Positions 32,420 through 44,900 of a DNA stretch of 64,000 bases are shown here, piece by piece; position 1 is the first letter of the stretch, and each line of letters starts with the position of its first letter. This stretch comes from Rhyzopertha dominica. Its lineage: Eukaryota; Arthropoda; Insecta; Coleoptera; Bostrichidae. The position numbers and the translations under genes are program-made. The DNA is taken from NCBI GenBank assembly GCA_025024175.1, contig QCXZ01000041.1, positions 15,681,786-15,745,785 on the forward strand, in the 5' to 3' direction. Under the pieces are notes generated by a model that saw only the letters and a list, made by a program, of their open reading frames with translations, was not told the DNA's origin and searched no databases.

Positions 32420-33941
32420 TGTGACAATCGGGGATGCTAATCACTAATACGAACACTTAAACAAAATCTTTAGTCATTCAATCCCCGAAGCCACGTTGAC
32501 AAAGTCTCTTATTAATTACTTTTGACTAATTTTAGCGTCTTTACTTCACCTGGTGCCTTTCGCCCTTGTACGTCATTAGGTTGGCCGAATAACGACGTGC
32601 TATATCAGGTGGCGTAAGGTACCGTAAAACGAACGCAAAAGAGACTGCAAACGGAGATAGGTTCTAGTTATCGCCTGGTAACTAACTATCGCCATAGTAG
32701 AGCAGAGAACCATTGAACATGCTCCACTTACCTTTGATGTAGTCTGGTCAGCTGCTAAACCTTGTGAGTCTCGATGTGCGGTTTGAATCCGCTGGCGGTC
32801 GCGAACACACACGCGTTACTTACTTTCGCATAGACCGGATAAAATGAAAGATTCGAATTTTTCTAACCACAATATATTTACAAGTTTTAATAAATCGCAT
32901 GCAATAACAAAAATGAAATAGTAAGAATAATAACAAATTGAATTGAAATCACGGAGTGTATCGTTGCACGAACCGCCACTTAGACAAATTAAGAAAATTT
33001 GGATTCAAGACGAATTTAGATAACTCTGAAAAAACAAACGAAGCGCAAGTTGAGCACAAGAACAACTGATTTTTGAAACACTCTCAAGTCCTTAAATAAC
33101 CTCGGTATGAAATGTTCCAGAAAGATCGGGAGCTCCACTCTGATTGGTGGACACGGAGGGCTAACATCCCTTCTACCGGATTTGGCGGCAAATGCTGCGA
33201 TACATTCCGTTTACATAAATAAATTTCATATGAACTGCGCAAAACTTAATTAAATCAAACCCTAACTAGCTCGTGATCCTCCCAAGGTGAGGTTGGAGAA
33301 TCACGCGAGAGAGTAGCCTTTTTCTTGTAAATTATTCTCTTATTAGGTTTACATCTCTCTGTGGGAAAAAGTACCTCACNAANGACAACTACGCTACCTC
33401 TCGTCCCTAAGTTCGCCTAGGTTTACCTAGACACCTGTCATAATTGAGACCAACCAACGATTCACGCTACCTTGATTATACGTTTTCGTCGCGTATTTTC
33501 CTTAATCGAAATTTCGTTCTCTTTGTTCATGACGGCTGTACCGTTAGGTTACTCACAAACGGACCATAAACTTTACCCCGGGCAAGCTGCATCGTAACAA
33601 ATTCGGATTTCTCTACAATTTAGAAGACCGACAAAGAAGTATTTCTTGTAATGGTTATTGCTAGGTTATTGCCGAGTATCTGTTACGGAACAAAGCAGTA
33701 TACGATTTTGAATGACATCCTCAAGTTTCTTTCTTTTTAAATCGCCTAAACCGAGCCAGGATGTTATAATAAAATGACAATACACAGTAAAACGCGACAA
33801 TGAATGTTCTAGAATGTTCGACGCCGAACCTCTCGCTTTTAAAATATCTAAAAATTATTGACCGTGCCTAATATGATACCCATCTGCAAAAATATTGGAA
33901 AAATACGTTACTTCTGCCCTAGGAACAGCCCTCATGTTACA
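32420..33941 (-). repeat. 3' LTR of the gypsy element
   Basis: A 1522-bp LTR. It is nearly identical to 38257-39777; visible differences are G/A near 32636, C/T near 32830, an extra base near 32930, T/C near 32964, and Ns near 33380. A 70-codon minus frame at 32600-32812 occurs in both LTRs but shows no family signature. Confidence 0.93.
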
Positions 33942-33957
33942 TTTCCTCCCCCCTTTA
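33942..33957 (-). promoter_or_regulatory. Polypurine tract of the gypsy element
   Basis: The minus strand reads AAAGGGGGGAGGAAA against the 3' LTR. Confidence 0.8.
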
Positions 33958-34076
33958 AAGAATCAATTTTATTTCCAAACGGAATAAATAAAAGTGATTC
34001 GCCTACGTTGGTCTCCCTAACCTTAACTAAAAATCTTGGGTCCTCTTCTTTGGATGTCGACTCTCGCCTGAGCAGC

Positions 34077-34570
34077 CTAAATCCGGCCACTCCGGATCCA
34101 TGGAAAGTCCTGGACTGGACCTTGGCTTCTTGTGTGGGGCCGTCGACTGGCTGCCTGCCTGGTTGACGGGCTAGCTGGCGCTTCAGGACCGACAACATAC
34201 GTGTCCTGCCGGCTTGCAGGGCTGGCGACACTGGCATGATGTTGACCTGCAGGACTGGCGACGAAGGTGTCCTGCTGGCTTGCAGGTCCTCTCCTACTGC
34301 TGAACAGGGATGCGGGTGCACCTCGGGCCTCGCATCGCGTTGCGGGGCGGCTGATGTCCACTGGCATCCTGGGTGGTACGGGCCTCTCGCTGATGATGGC
34401 TCGGGAAGGTGGCTCGCAGGCTACATACGGTCCCTCATGGTTAACGGGCTTCCGCAGGGTCAGCGGCACGTTCCCCAGTTGGTCCTCGATGGTTTCAGTG
34501 GCTAGGCATGGCTTTAATCTATTTACATGCACACGATCTGTCTTTTTCCCGTGCAGTAACCCCTCTTAAC
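34077..34570 (-). pseudogene. Gypsy pol C-terminal tail
   Basis: The segment includes DRVHVNRLKPCL, the block that closes the integrase C-terminal domain in many Ty3/gypsy polyproteins, followed by a Pro/Ser/Arg-rich tail with repeats of the type ASPA--QDT (34190-34300). A one-base shift near 34555 separates this frame from YRIIELRGV just upstream. The integrase zinc finger and DDE core that should precede it are missing. Confidence 0.7.
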
Positions 34571-34593
34571 TCTATTATTCGGTATGAACCTAA

Positions 34594-36012
34594 CTAAGAT
34601 TCTGCAAACTTTTTACTAATACCGTTTTCTAGCATTTCATTAACTTGCTCGCGTAGACCTTGTTGCTGACGGAAAGGGACACGATAGGGTGCTTTTGCTA
34701 TGGGTGCGCTATTACCTGTATCGATAGTGTGTTTTACCAAAGGCGTAACGTTATTAGGCATCTTCCCCGCGGTGAAGACGTCAACATAGCTGTCTAGCAA
34801 CTCTGAGACCACGCGACGATCATCTTCATGCAGGTGTTTAAGATCGGGAAAAACACGTGTTGATCCGGCAACCCCGACAAAACCGATTCTTATACCTGAC
34901 TTTCTATCCGCGTCTGCCAGTTTAACTAAGGGAGTATGTTTCTTAATGGTCAGAGGTATTGTGTTTATATTAAGAATCCTGATGACTATATTTCTATTGT
35001 CTGTGGATGGAGATGGAATATTAACTATTGTTGGTGCAACAAGTACACCTTGCTGTATGATTACTGGGTCGCAAAGCATCGTGCCAGCGGGGAGCCGGCA
35101 ATCCACCGCCACACTAGCGTCACAACCGTGGAATGCTGGTATAATTAAATCCTCTTTCAGTCGGATTAGAGATGGGCCTTTAGAATTATGCCTCGCTCCC
35201 CAATGTCGCACTGGGTACGCCACTGGTGTATCCTCAGAGTTGATACTATGGTCCGCCAGGTTGTCATCAAGATCATTCGGGCTATTTTCGTCCAGTTTAG
35301 CATTACTGCTATTATTTTCCAGTGGCAAGTTAGAAAAAGCACACACATCGACTTCGCCACCACGGTGAGGTCCCCCACAAGGCACTGAAGGTGACGACCA
35401 AACGACGGCACACGCTCGGTTGCGCGGCCCGACTTCACCCACCCGCAGAGGTTCTTCCCGTAACCTGCACCGCCCCGACTCGGCACGGGGAAATTCGGCG
35501 ACTACCTTGTACATGTCCGTGGCAGCTAGGGCCGATGGCTCGTGGTCTTGAGACGATGCTTTCCCAATAAAGTACTCGTGCTCAGCACTTTCGCGGCGTC
35601 GAGAAGACAAGTCACCTAACATGGTGATACGATGGCTACCAATTAAAATATTTTTACNATTGAAATCGATAACTGGCTTAACTGTATTCAAAAAATCTAT
35701 ACCTAACAAACCGTCCGTTTCGAAGCTCAGGTGATCGGCACAGACAACGCAATTCTGATTTGTTATGTGAGTTCCATCATCAAANTTTAAGGGTATCTCG
35801 ACTGAACCATGCTCATTTAATATATTTCCCGATATATCCGTAACCGTGTATCGCGTTGGTTTAATCGAAAGCCCTAACTTCTTTACTACATTGCTTTTAA
35901 TGAGTGATATGGCCGCGCCGCTATCCACGATAAATGATGCAAGAACCGAACCGATAAAAAGCTCGATATATATAGCGTTATCTAAAGCTAAATGTAACAC
36001 GACTTTTGTCAT
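34594..36012 (-). pseudogene. Gypsy pol N-terminal part: protease and start of RT, truncated
   Basis: A 472-residue frame. It starts MTKVVLHLALDNAIYIELF, carries the retroviral-type protease motif VDSGAAISLI near residue 32 and LLGIDFL near 105, then a long spacer. It ends with VKHTIDTGNSAPI, YRVPFRQQQ and NEMLENGI, the entry block of gypsy reverse transcriptases. The sequence then leaves the family and stops at 34594, so the palm with the YxDD box is deleted. Its start codon overlaps the gag stop as ATGA (36009-36012). Two residues are ambiguous because of N bases. Confidence 0.88.
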
Positions 36013-37166
36013 TGTCTTTGATTGGTCGAGGCTGGTTGGGAGTTTAAATTACACTGCTGGGTTCCGTGCTCTGCTGAGCCGCAAAAGAAACAGAACATTC
36101 GTTTTGAATTTACGCATCCTCTCGCCAAATGACCTATCTCTCCGCATCGGAAACATCGCCTCTGCATATAAGCGGACGAAGCCCCCTCCACTTGTAAAGT
36201 TTCTTCTGTTGCTCCCATTTTGCGGTTCCCCTTATAAATTCCGTGTCCGCCTCGATTTTGTTGATAATAATTTTTCTTAAAGTGGTCCACATTCATATCG
36301 TCTCTTCTGGCAGCTTCCTTCGAGTAGCCCTCATATGGCTGTTGATTGGCTCTGGCGGTTGCGTCAGTCTTTCTAATTGTCTCGTGCACTCTATCATAGG
36401 TGGTTTCGTCCACATATCGTGACACCACCTGTTCACACTGCACCGCAATGTCCAGAGCCTCATCTATTGTTGTAATCTCACCTGCTCTCGCCATCTCGTT
36501 TACCAGTCTATGGTCGATGCCTCGCTTAAAGTATTCCACGAGCAACTGATCCCTCATATATGTCTGTCTTAGGGATTCCCCTGATTCATGCGGGAATACT
36601 TTGTTGGCCACGACTCGCAGTCGATGTGCATATTCGCCTAACGATTCCCCCAACCGCCTAATGCATTTTGCGAGTTCCGCTTTACCTGCCTCTACCGATA
36701 ATTTCTGCCCGAAAATTTTTCTTAGCCATTCCTTCATTTCACTAATGGTTCGTGGTCTCTCTGAAGGAGTTAATGCGCGATAATAATCACGAGCGCGATC
36801 TCTGAATTTAGATACAATAGTGCGGATCACCTGTTCCTCCGACCAGTCATTACTATAAGCTACATCTAAAACGGACTCTATAAAAACGTCATAATCGGGA
36901 CCTCCGGAATAAGTTTCAATAGCGGCAGCCGCTTGCGTACTGGATGTCAAAGCCATTCGCCTAAAATAATTACCCATTTCGATCAGCGTATCATCTCTAT
37001 TTGATCGATCACGCGAATCATTTACTCTTACTTCTTCGGGGTCGAAAATCAAAGAATTTGGCGTCACAGGACGAGAATTTAAGTCCGGAGTTCCGGGCCG
37101 AGAATGCAAATTTGGAGTTTCCTGACGCAAATTTTCGTTACGCGAGGTAGCCATGACGCGTACCAC
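36009..37166 (-). CDS. Gypsy gag protein
   Basis: A complete 385-residue frame. After a Pro/Asn-rich start it has a retrotransposon gag (capsid-like) domain at about 85-260, with RARDYYRAL, MKEWLRKIFGQ and LGEYAHRLRVVANKVFP, then two CCHC zinc knuckles near the end (CFRCGEIGHLARGC and CFFCGSAEHGTQQC). Such proteins assemble the particle and bind element RNA. The frame is intact, so this deleted element may still make gag. The stop TGA overlaps the pol start ATG in ATGA. Confidence 0.92.
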   Translation of the reverse strand: MVRVMATSRNENLRQETPNLHSRPGTPDLNSRPVTPNSLIFDPEEVRVNDSRDRSNRDDTLIEMGNYFRRMALTSSTQAAAAIETYSGGPDYDVFIESVLDVAYSNDWSEEQVIRTIVSKFRDRARDYYRALTPSERPRTISEMKEWLRKIFGQKLSVEAGKAELAKCIRRLGESLGEYAHRLRVVANKVFPHESGESLRQTYMRDQLLVEYFKRGIDHRLVNEMARAGEITTIDEALDIAVQCEQVVSRYVDETTYDRVHETIRKTDATARANQQPYEGYSKEAARRDDMNVDHFKKNYYQQNRGGHGIYKGNRKMGATEETLQVEGASSAYMQRRCFRCGEIGHLARGCVNSKRMFCFFCGSAEHGTQQCNLNSQPASTNQRQ

Positions 37167-38256
37167 AACCGCTCCTAATTATACCTTGGGGGAACGCGGA
37201 ACCAAGTAACGTTGGTTAGTTAACCTCGCCACAACCACGACACACCTATCTGATACCTTACAAAACTTGTTAATCGACTCTATTTAACTGACAGCTAGCG
37301 CGCTACCTAAAACCACTTCTATTTCCACTAGCTAACCCTGTAGTTTAACACCTATGCGCTTCAAGGCCTAACCCTACTCAGTGAAATAGAACAATTAACC
37401 TCTTAAAACCGCCTAACTCACGTAATACTGATTTTCCTAATCACGAAGCACCCTACGTAACACGTAATTTTACAGCCTGAAATATCGACGCAACTATAAG
37501 ACAGATCGCACGCAATATTCTGGCACAATTAAAATAATTAAAATAAATTCAAAACACAACTCTCAAACAAAATTAAATAAGTAACCAGCCTAGCACATAC
37601 TATTTGCTAAAACAAACTTGACACAAAAACAAATATATCAAAAAGGTTCCTGAAAGAAAACAGACTACCATTAGTTCATGCGAATACTTGTTCATGAACA
37701 TAGATCGATCAAAGTTGTACTAATAACCAATTACTTCAAACGGTTTCAAATACCAACCTTTCCTTTTACTCTATTGATCGATCCATTTCCTAATACCTAC
37801 TTTAACGACTATAAATTAATAGCCGGAGTTGTCTTGTGCTCGTACGCGCCTACTTCTTAAATAAAACCTTTTTACTTGAAATAATAAAAGAATTAATCGA
37901 ATCTGAACCTGTCAACCATCTGACCTATAGCGGAATTTCCAAATCACGCAAGAGTTACCCAAATTCCTATTTACAGCTGTTTACCGACCCTATCATAAAT
38001 AACTTTAAAGGGACTCTAGCGCACTTGACTACAGCACCCGACTACCTGTGACTTTACAATTACGGTCCTAACGATAATACGGCTTAACCAAGCAGGGCGC
38101 TGACCCATAGAACTGTAAACATCAGATGAAAAGAATTTTGCCTTACTACCAAACTGATTAAATTTTGATTAATTCGAGCTCGACTTTTACGACCAGACAA
38201 CACAACCATGCGATAGCTAATTACGCGATAACCGACACAACTGACACCAATTTTTA
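37167..38256 (-). other. Gypsy leader between primer site and gag
   Basis: About 1.1 kb without conserved coding sequence. It belongs to the element, being enclosed by its LTRs, and could hold packaging or translation signals. Confidence 0.6.
38241..38249 (-). promoter_or_regulatory. Candidate primer-binding site of the gypsy element
   Basis: The minus strand reads TGGTGTCAG seven bases inside the 5' LTR. This complements the CTGACACCA 3' end found in leucine tRNAs. Extended pairing is not obvious. Confidence 0.55.
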
Positions 38257-39777
38257 TGTGACAATCGGGGATGCTAATCACTAATACGAACACTTAAACA
38301 AAATCTTTAGTCATTCAATCCCCGAAGCCACGTTGACAAAGTCTCTTATTAATTACTTTTGACTAATTTTAGCGTCTTTACTTCACCTGGTGCCTTTCGC
38401 CCTTGTACGTCATTAGGTTGGCCGAATAACGACGTGCTATATCAGGTGGCGTAAGGTACCGTAAAACGAACACAAAAGAGACTGCAAACGGAGATAGGTT
38501 CTAGTTATCGCCTGGTAACTAACTATCGCCATAGTAGAGCAGAGAACCATTGAACATGCTCCACTTACCTTTGATGTAGTCTGGTCAGCTGCTAAACCTT
38601 GTGAGTCTCGATGTGCGGTTTGAATCCGCTGGCGGTCGCGAACACACACGCGTTACTTACTTTCGTATAGACCGGATAAAATGAAAGATTCGAATTTTTC
38701 TAACCACAATATATTTACAAGTTTTAATAAATCGCATGCAATAACAAAAATGAAATAGTAAGAATATAACAAATTGAATTGAAATCACGGAGTGTATCGT
38801 CGCACGAACCGCCACTTAGACAAATTAAGAAAATTTGGATTCAAGACGAATTTAGATAACTCTGAAAAAACAAACGAAGCGCAAGTTGAGCACAAGAACA
38901 ACTGATTTTTGAAACACTCTCAAGTCCTTAAATAACCTCGGTATGAAATGTTCCAGAAAGATCGGGAGCTCCACTCTGATTGGTGGACACGGAGGGCTAA
39001 CATCCCTTCTACCGGATTTGGCGGCAAATGCTGCGATACATTCCGTTTACATAAATAAATTTCATATGAACTGCGCAAAACTTAATTAAATCAAACCCTA
39101 ACTAGCTCGTGATCCTCCCAAGGTGAGGTTGGAGAATCACGCGAGAGAGTAGCCTTTTTCTTGTAAATTATTCTCTTATTAGGTTTACATCTCTCTGTGG
39201 GAAAAAGTACCTCACTAACGACAACTACGCTACCTCTCGTCCCTAAGTTCGCCTAGGTTTACCTAGACACCTGTCATAATTGAGACCAACCAACGATTCA
39301 CGCTACCTTGATTATACGTTTTCGTCGCGTATTTTCCTTAATCGAAATTTCGTTCTCTTTGTTCATGACGGCTGTACCGTTAGGTTACTCACAAACGGAC
39401 CATAAACTTTACCCCGGGCAAGCTGCATCGTAACAAATTCGGATTTCTCTACAATTTAGAAGACCGACAAAGAAGTATTTCTTGTAATGGTTATTGCTAG
39501 GTTATTGCCGAGTATCTGTTACGGAACAAAGCAGTATACGATTTTGAATGACATCCTCAAGTTTCTTTCTTTTTAAATCGCCTAAACCGAGCCAGGATGT
39601 TATAATAAAATGACAATACACAGTAAAACGCGACAATGAATGTTCTAGAATGTTCGACGCCGAACCTCTCGCTTTTAAAATATCTAAAAATTATTGACCG
39701 TGCCTAATATGATACCCATCTGCAAAAATATTGGAAAAATACGTTACTTCTGCCCTAGGAACAGCCCTCATGTTACA
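38257..39777 (-). repeat. 5' LTR of the gypsy element
   Basis: A 1521-bp LTR partner of 32420-33941. It contains a strong minus-strand splice donor consensus (AAAG|GTAAGT, at about 38563-38572) and a box-B-like GCGGTTTGAATCCGC on the plus strand near 38617. Confidence 0.93.
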
Positions 39778-39781
39778 ATAT

Positions 39782-41951
39782 ACTTTATGTGATTAATTTT
39801 ATTTCCTATCTGATGGTATTTTCATTTTTGGAATATATTAAATATATTCGGAGATATTTAGGAAAAACCGTTTTCTTTAAGTGACGCTTTTTTGCTAATA
39901 TCTTCTAAACAATTTGCTGCACCGAAAATTTATAAGAGCGAATAATACTCGCGGGTATACTACTAATCACATACTAAAACGAAAAAAAAAATAAAAAATT
40001 GCAAAAAGGGTAGTTACCCCTCTATTTTGCCCCCTCCCCGATAGTATACTTACCCCAAAAACAATAGGTCGCTTTGGGTAGTTGAGATTTATACGTTTGC
40101 AAAATTTCAAGTTCATATATTATGTCTTTCGAAAGTTATCGTGTCCACAAACAAAACCACAGACATACAAATTCGACCATTTTAAAGCGAATGAGCAAAT
40201 AAAGATTTTTGAAAACTTTTTTCGCGTTAGAATACTTTCCATCCGTTGGATGTGGAAGTAAAAGGAGTCGACAATATTTGAAATATCCCGAAAACAAAAG
40301 CAAGTAGAAAGAAACGGTTTCACAACTCATTTCTAGACACAACAGTGAATATTGCGAGGTCGTTGAGCTCTTTTAAACTTCAGATTTCGATCATGAGTTC
40401 TAACCTAAATAATTGAATTTTCGAAAGGAACTCTATATTTTTTTGTTACACTTTCAGATAGTACTCAAATTATCTTTCGATTGATGTACAATTTCAGCTA
40501 TCCATTAACAATTTTTGAAAAAAAATTATCTTCGTATTTTTTAAAATATTGCATCGTCACATTGGCTTTGATTGTCGTTACTTAGTGAATGTGGACAAAA
40601 CTCTTCTGGCATGGCAATCTTAGAAGACTGGTAAAAAATTATCTATAAAACAAGAATAGAAAGATTGAAATAAATTTGCGGTTACAAAAGAAAATACTTT
40701 CCGAGTTACCTACGCCTAGTTTAGCAAAATTCTAACCTCTGAAACTGAAAATTAACAAAAGATTTAAGGAAGGGAACGTCTACTAACATTTTAATAATCG
40801 TACTCTAAATAAACAACCATTAATTAGATAATTAAAGAAAGCTAACTTATAACTGTGAGACTTCAACAAAATTTTTATCGCAATGGTCTAAAACAATTCC
40901 ATTTGCCTATTACTGAAACGCTTAAAGCCATTTCAAAAGTACCAGCAATATTTACATATTGATATAATAATTACATATCTGGTATATTTATTCCAACATT
41001 GTAGATTGCAACAAAATGTTAAATAAAAATGCCTAACAGCGAAACGGGGTTTGCGAGACTGCGACGGCATCGTACATTAGACATTGCGAGTACATCCTTC
41101 AGCCGGCCGCACATTGTGGTTCGCGTGTCCGTTCACGAAAAGATACATATTCGGTCGTTCTTCCTTCCCAAAGGTCGCTCGCGGTTGCTCAATCGTTTAG
41201 TCAGAACTGCGTATCTGTTTCAGCCCACTATCATATAAGTATCTTGCAGCGTTCAAAATGAACTGGTTTATTTTATTCCGACGAACTAGACCCTTCAATG
41301 TAGCGCAACTGAATAGTACACACCGTTCGTTCGTTCACGAACTGCGCACTTCTACTCTCTTAATTGCAGCGATCCATACGTGATCTCTGTGACTGACTTC
41401 CAAGCCAAGCACAAGGCGCATAACAGGCATTTTCGTTTAAAAAACACTAATAATATTATAAAAAAAGGACAAAAAGAACTCACAACTTCACAAAAACGCA
41501 AAGCGTGACACTTTTCAATCGTAAGGCTGTTTGCTATAATAACATTAAAACATATGGTTGCCCACAACGGCCATGTTGGATTTCGTTTTGACAGTTCGTC
41601 GGAATGCCTAATTCTTTTCAAGACAAAAAAATGAAGCGTCAATCTTATTTAACATTTCTTGAGTGACGGTTTAGAAAGCTCTAATAACTCAAAGCTGCTT
41701 CTTGAGTTGTTGAGGCTGTTCGAAGGACAATATAACCCCGGAAGAAAAATCTAATTTCGTGAGGTCGGGTGATCTTGCTGGTCACCGCACTGGTCCTCCC
41801 CGTCCAATTCAATTGCCTCTAAAATTTACATTTTAGCTTTGAATAGCAGAAATAGTTTAATTTTGTGTTTAAATAAATTGCAGCTTTCATTTCCCCATCT
41901 TCCCCTCCCCTGTAGACGTGTAGTAATCATCCCCTCCAAGCCAAAATATTT
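39782..41951. other. Gene-free stretch with repeat-like patches
   Basis: No gene is supported. A GC-richer patch at 41029-41240 has a 69-codon frame without a family match. Short inverted repeats TTCCGACGAACT (41276) and AGTTCGTCGGAA (41593) may bound a small element. Confidence 0.4.
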
Positions 41952-41964
41952 GGGCACGTCACTG
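41952..41964 (-). repeat. Possible DNA-transposon terminus
   Basis: The minus strand reads CAGTGACGTGCCC. It resembles CAGTGGCGTGCCC at 46969-46981 on the same strand and hAT-type ends in general. No partner terminus was identified. Confidence 0.3.
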
Positions 41965-44900
41965 AGCAGGTGCTTCATCTTGTATCATCATACCTATAGA
42001 GGGACGTTCTCTAGCGAACTCTAGAGATGATTCTCCATAAGGTGTTTTCCCAGAATTCCACCACATACCTTTAAGCGACACCAGTTTTCTTCATTTTTTA
42101 TTTTGACATATTTTAAAATAGAAGCATTTACAGTATCTACTTTTTCACACGTTAAATTTTAACCACATTTTAAAAAATATATATACTGCTGATGACCTAA
42201 ATAAAATCTAAAATAAATTTCTATTTAAGATTAGATTATTATTAAACTTGATAAAGGGCGGCATTAACCGCCATACACGTCGTTTATACTTTTATACTAA
42301 AGCCTACAAATACAGCTAATTTATTAATTAATATTAAAGGTTTCACCAAACAAAAATAGCTTGATAAATTCAACATCGACAGAATTTGTACGTTAACGGA
42401 TAGTAAGTTTCTCGTGGCACTTCCACATAGACTAACAATATGTGCTGTAAAGGTCAACTGCGAGTCTATGATTACCCTTAAATCGACAACGTGACTAGAG
42501 CGCTCTAGCGCATAACTATTTATTTATGTTACTATGAAATGTCATTAGATTGGGTTTACCTGTAGAAGTAATGGTTCTGTATTAAGATAAGGTAGTAAAA
42601 AATAAATGTATTGCATTCCATCTTCTGTGTTACATCATTAAAAGTAATAGTAGGAAGTAGAAGTTCTAGTATAGTCGTAGGTCCTTGCCGTCTATAATCG
42701 ACAAATTGAATTCGATTGTTTACTAAAAGTTGTTGGCTATTGTATAATCAAAGATTACTTAGCATTTTTAGAAGAATGGTGTATAGAATTAAATGTCTCA
42801 GTAAAATCTGCGTGTATAGCTTCGACTATCCAAGGCATTTAATATACATTACGTGAATTCGCGTAAATTAGTAGCTGTAGATCTCGCCATGACAAAATCA
42901 TGCTGCTCAGATTACATATTTGTTGCACCATTAACATCTTTGGGAGTCTTTAACCTTTAAAATATTCTCCTTAGAAGTAATGGTACGTCATGCTCTAGCA
43001 TCGTTTAATTGTAGCAAATAGACTAATTATGATTTCACTTTCAGTGTTTGATACGAATATTCAGTAAACGACGTAACTATGCATCTGTAAATTTTACATT
43101 TTGCAGGTACTTACTTCAGTGCCACTACACGGTCATCTTGTAAGTCCTGCCCTCAAAGACAAAATTAAGCTTCACGAATAAAATAAGTCTTCATCTGAAA
43201 AATTCTCAGACGCATTAAAAAGAATAATGTCATCCTTTCTAAATACGTGGCCAAATGTACAAAATAATGTTGAAATGTAATTTTGGGTTATACTTGTTGT
43301 GCTTAATGAAAATCTCAATCATTTTACTATAATATAGAATTTATACACTACTTCTGGAATGCAGTGTATACTTATCTAAAGGGGTGGCCATATAACCGTA
43401 TTTTGTATTCGGATTTAATCTAATGGAAGCGTATTGCGATTCCTATAAATATAATGCGTTGGTGTTAATTGAGTTACGCGTATCGTCTTTCTTTTCCTAG
43501 CTCTTTGAAGTCACGCCTTCTTGTCTTTGATGTAATTTCAATTGACGTGGCCACTTCTCGACACCATTTTCTGCCGAGCGACCTTTTCTTCTTTTAACAT
43601 GCTAATGACGACTGCGATGCCGTGTAATTAAGTAATAATGCCTGCTCCTATCTTTGCCCTTTTTGATATTCGGAGATGGTGGCCAGATTTTTCGTTGACG
43701 CCTTGGTTGACGTNTAAAGCTATGACTCTCGCTGTGACCNCTGACATTTTCTTTCATATGTTTTTTTTTTTAATTTTGCACCACGTATTTATCATTTTAT
43801 AATATCATTAATCGGGGAAGTGTTTACCTGCCAAATAATTAAGCAAGGCTTTTAGTTCTGCAGGCGTTTTTAAACTAAGTTGAATTGTAAACGTTGTTTC
43901 AAACAACTAATTTTTCTGTTGGTTTTTTTTAACGCTTTCGTATAGTAACTTGTTAACTACTCCGAGAGCCTCTCTCTTTTATTGCGAGCTTTAGAGCATT
44001 CTTTACCTCAATACATTCTAAAGTATTCAAGAACAGAAATGACTTCTGCGAACTTCAAGTTGGCGACTTTGTAAAACCGGGATTGTCGCGAAGCTTTATT
44101 GCTTTTCTCGAGGGTTTTTGACTGTATACGTTTACATAAAAAATCGTTTGATTGTCTTGGTTCGATTTAACTTGCGGTCAGTTCCTCAGTTCAGTATAAA
44201 TGTTTAAACAGTTTTATTGTATAACTTCCACGAAAGTAAGGGAGAACAAATACGATACAAAAAATTCAATGTAAATTTATACGTTTTTACTTCTACGATA
44301 ACCTATTACGTACTTAGCAGTGCTACATTCGGAGTATGGAGCCACTGACCGGCCATTTCAAAACCCCAATTTCATAGTTTTGACTGCGAACAACGACTTG
44401 CAAAAAGAGCTCTTCTTGGGGGCACATTTGAACAATATCTGAATTATTCTGTCATAATGGTTCCACCTGGAAAGCTGAAGCAATAATCCCGCTAATTTTG
44501 ACAACCCAGTTTCTTCGGCGTTGCAGAATCAAAAAGCGTCCACCCTTTGGACTGATGCTTAAGTTTCCGATTCATCATGGTAGACCTATCCTAAAAGTTT
44601 GAGAAAATTTATTTCAAAACAGTGGCAGATTTCATTCAACGTTGAATATTGAATACGTTTCTTATCTACCATCTGGCATTAGAATCATCCACTTGCACAA
44701 AGCTTTGTCAAGTGTCATATCAAACTCGTGATGCAACAAGTTGTTGCTTATTTGCGCTACTTATTTGTTGCGGAAGTAGTGAAAACGCCACAAAGCCTCC
44801 TGGAATAGATTGAAACACACTTTAATGTAAATGGAAGCTCGTTTAGCTACTCCCCTGATGAAGTAAAAATAAATAACCCATTCTATTAAGAAAAATGCAT

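Larger units (their letters stand above)
32420..39777 (-). mobile_element. Ty3/gypsy LTR retrotransposon, internally deleted
   Basis: This element of about 7.36 kb lies on the minus strand between the 4-bp repeat ATAT (32416-32419 and 39778-39781). Its LTRs are about 1.52 kb, begin TGTGAC and end TTACA, and differ at roughly three substitutions, one indel and two N positions by eye. The order in element direction is 5' LTR (38257-39777), primer site, about 1.1 kb leader, gag, pol start with protease, then a deletion junction near 34600, an integrase C-terminal tail, a purine tract and the 3' LTR. Most of RT, all of RNase H and the integrase core are absent. It is therefore young but non-autonomous and must have been mobilised by a relative, or deleted after insertion. 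Confidence 0.93.

Noticed and set aside
32600..32812. A 70-codon minus-strand frame repeated in both gypsy LTRs
   Set aside because: It is duplicated only because the LTRs are duplicated, and it has no recognisable motif, so I do not call it a gene.
34236..35388. Several plus-strand frames of 66-140 codons
   Set aside because: They lie opposite the gypsy pol frames and have no independent signature.
38560..38645. A tRNA gene inside the gypsy LTR
   Set aside because: Only a T-arm-like piece is present; no acceptor stem or box A can be paired with it.
44270..44460. A LINE-like coding scrap
   Set aside because: The wording loosely recalls the region after the RT domain but has stops and no decisive block.
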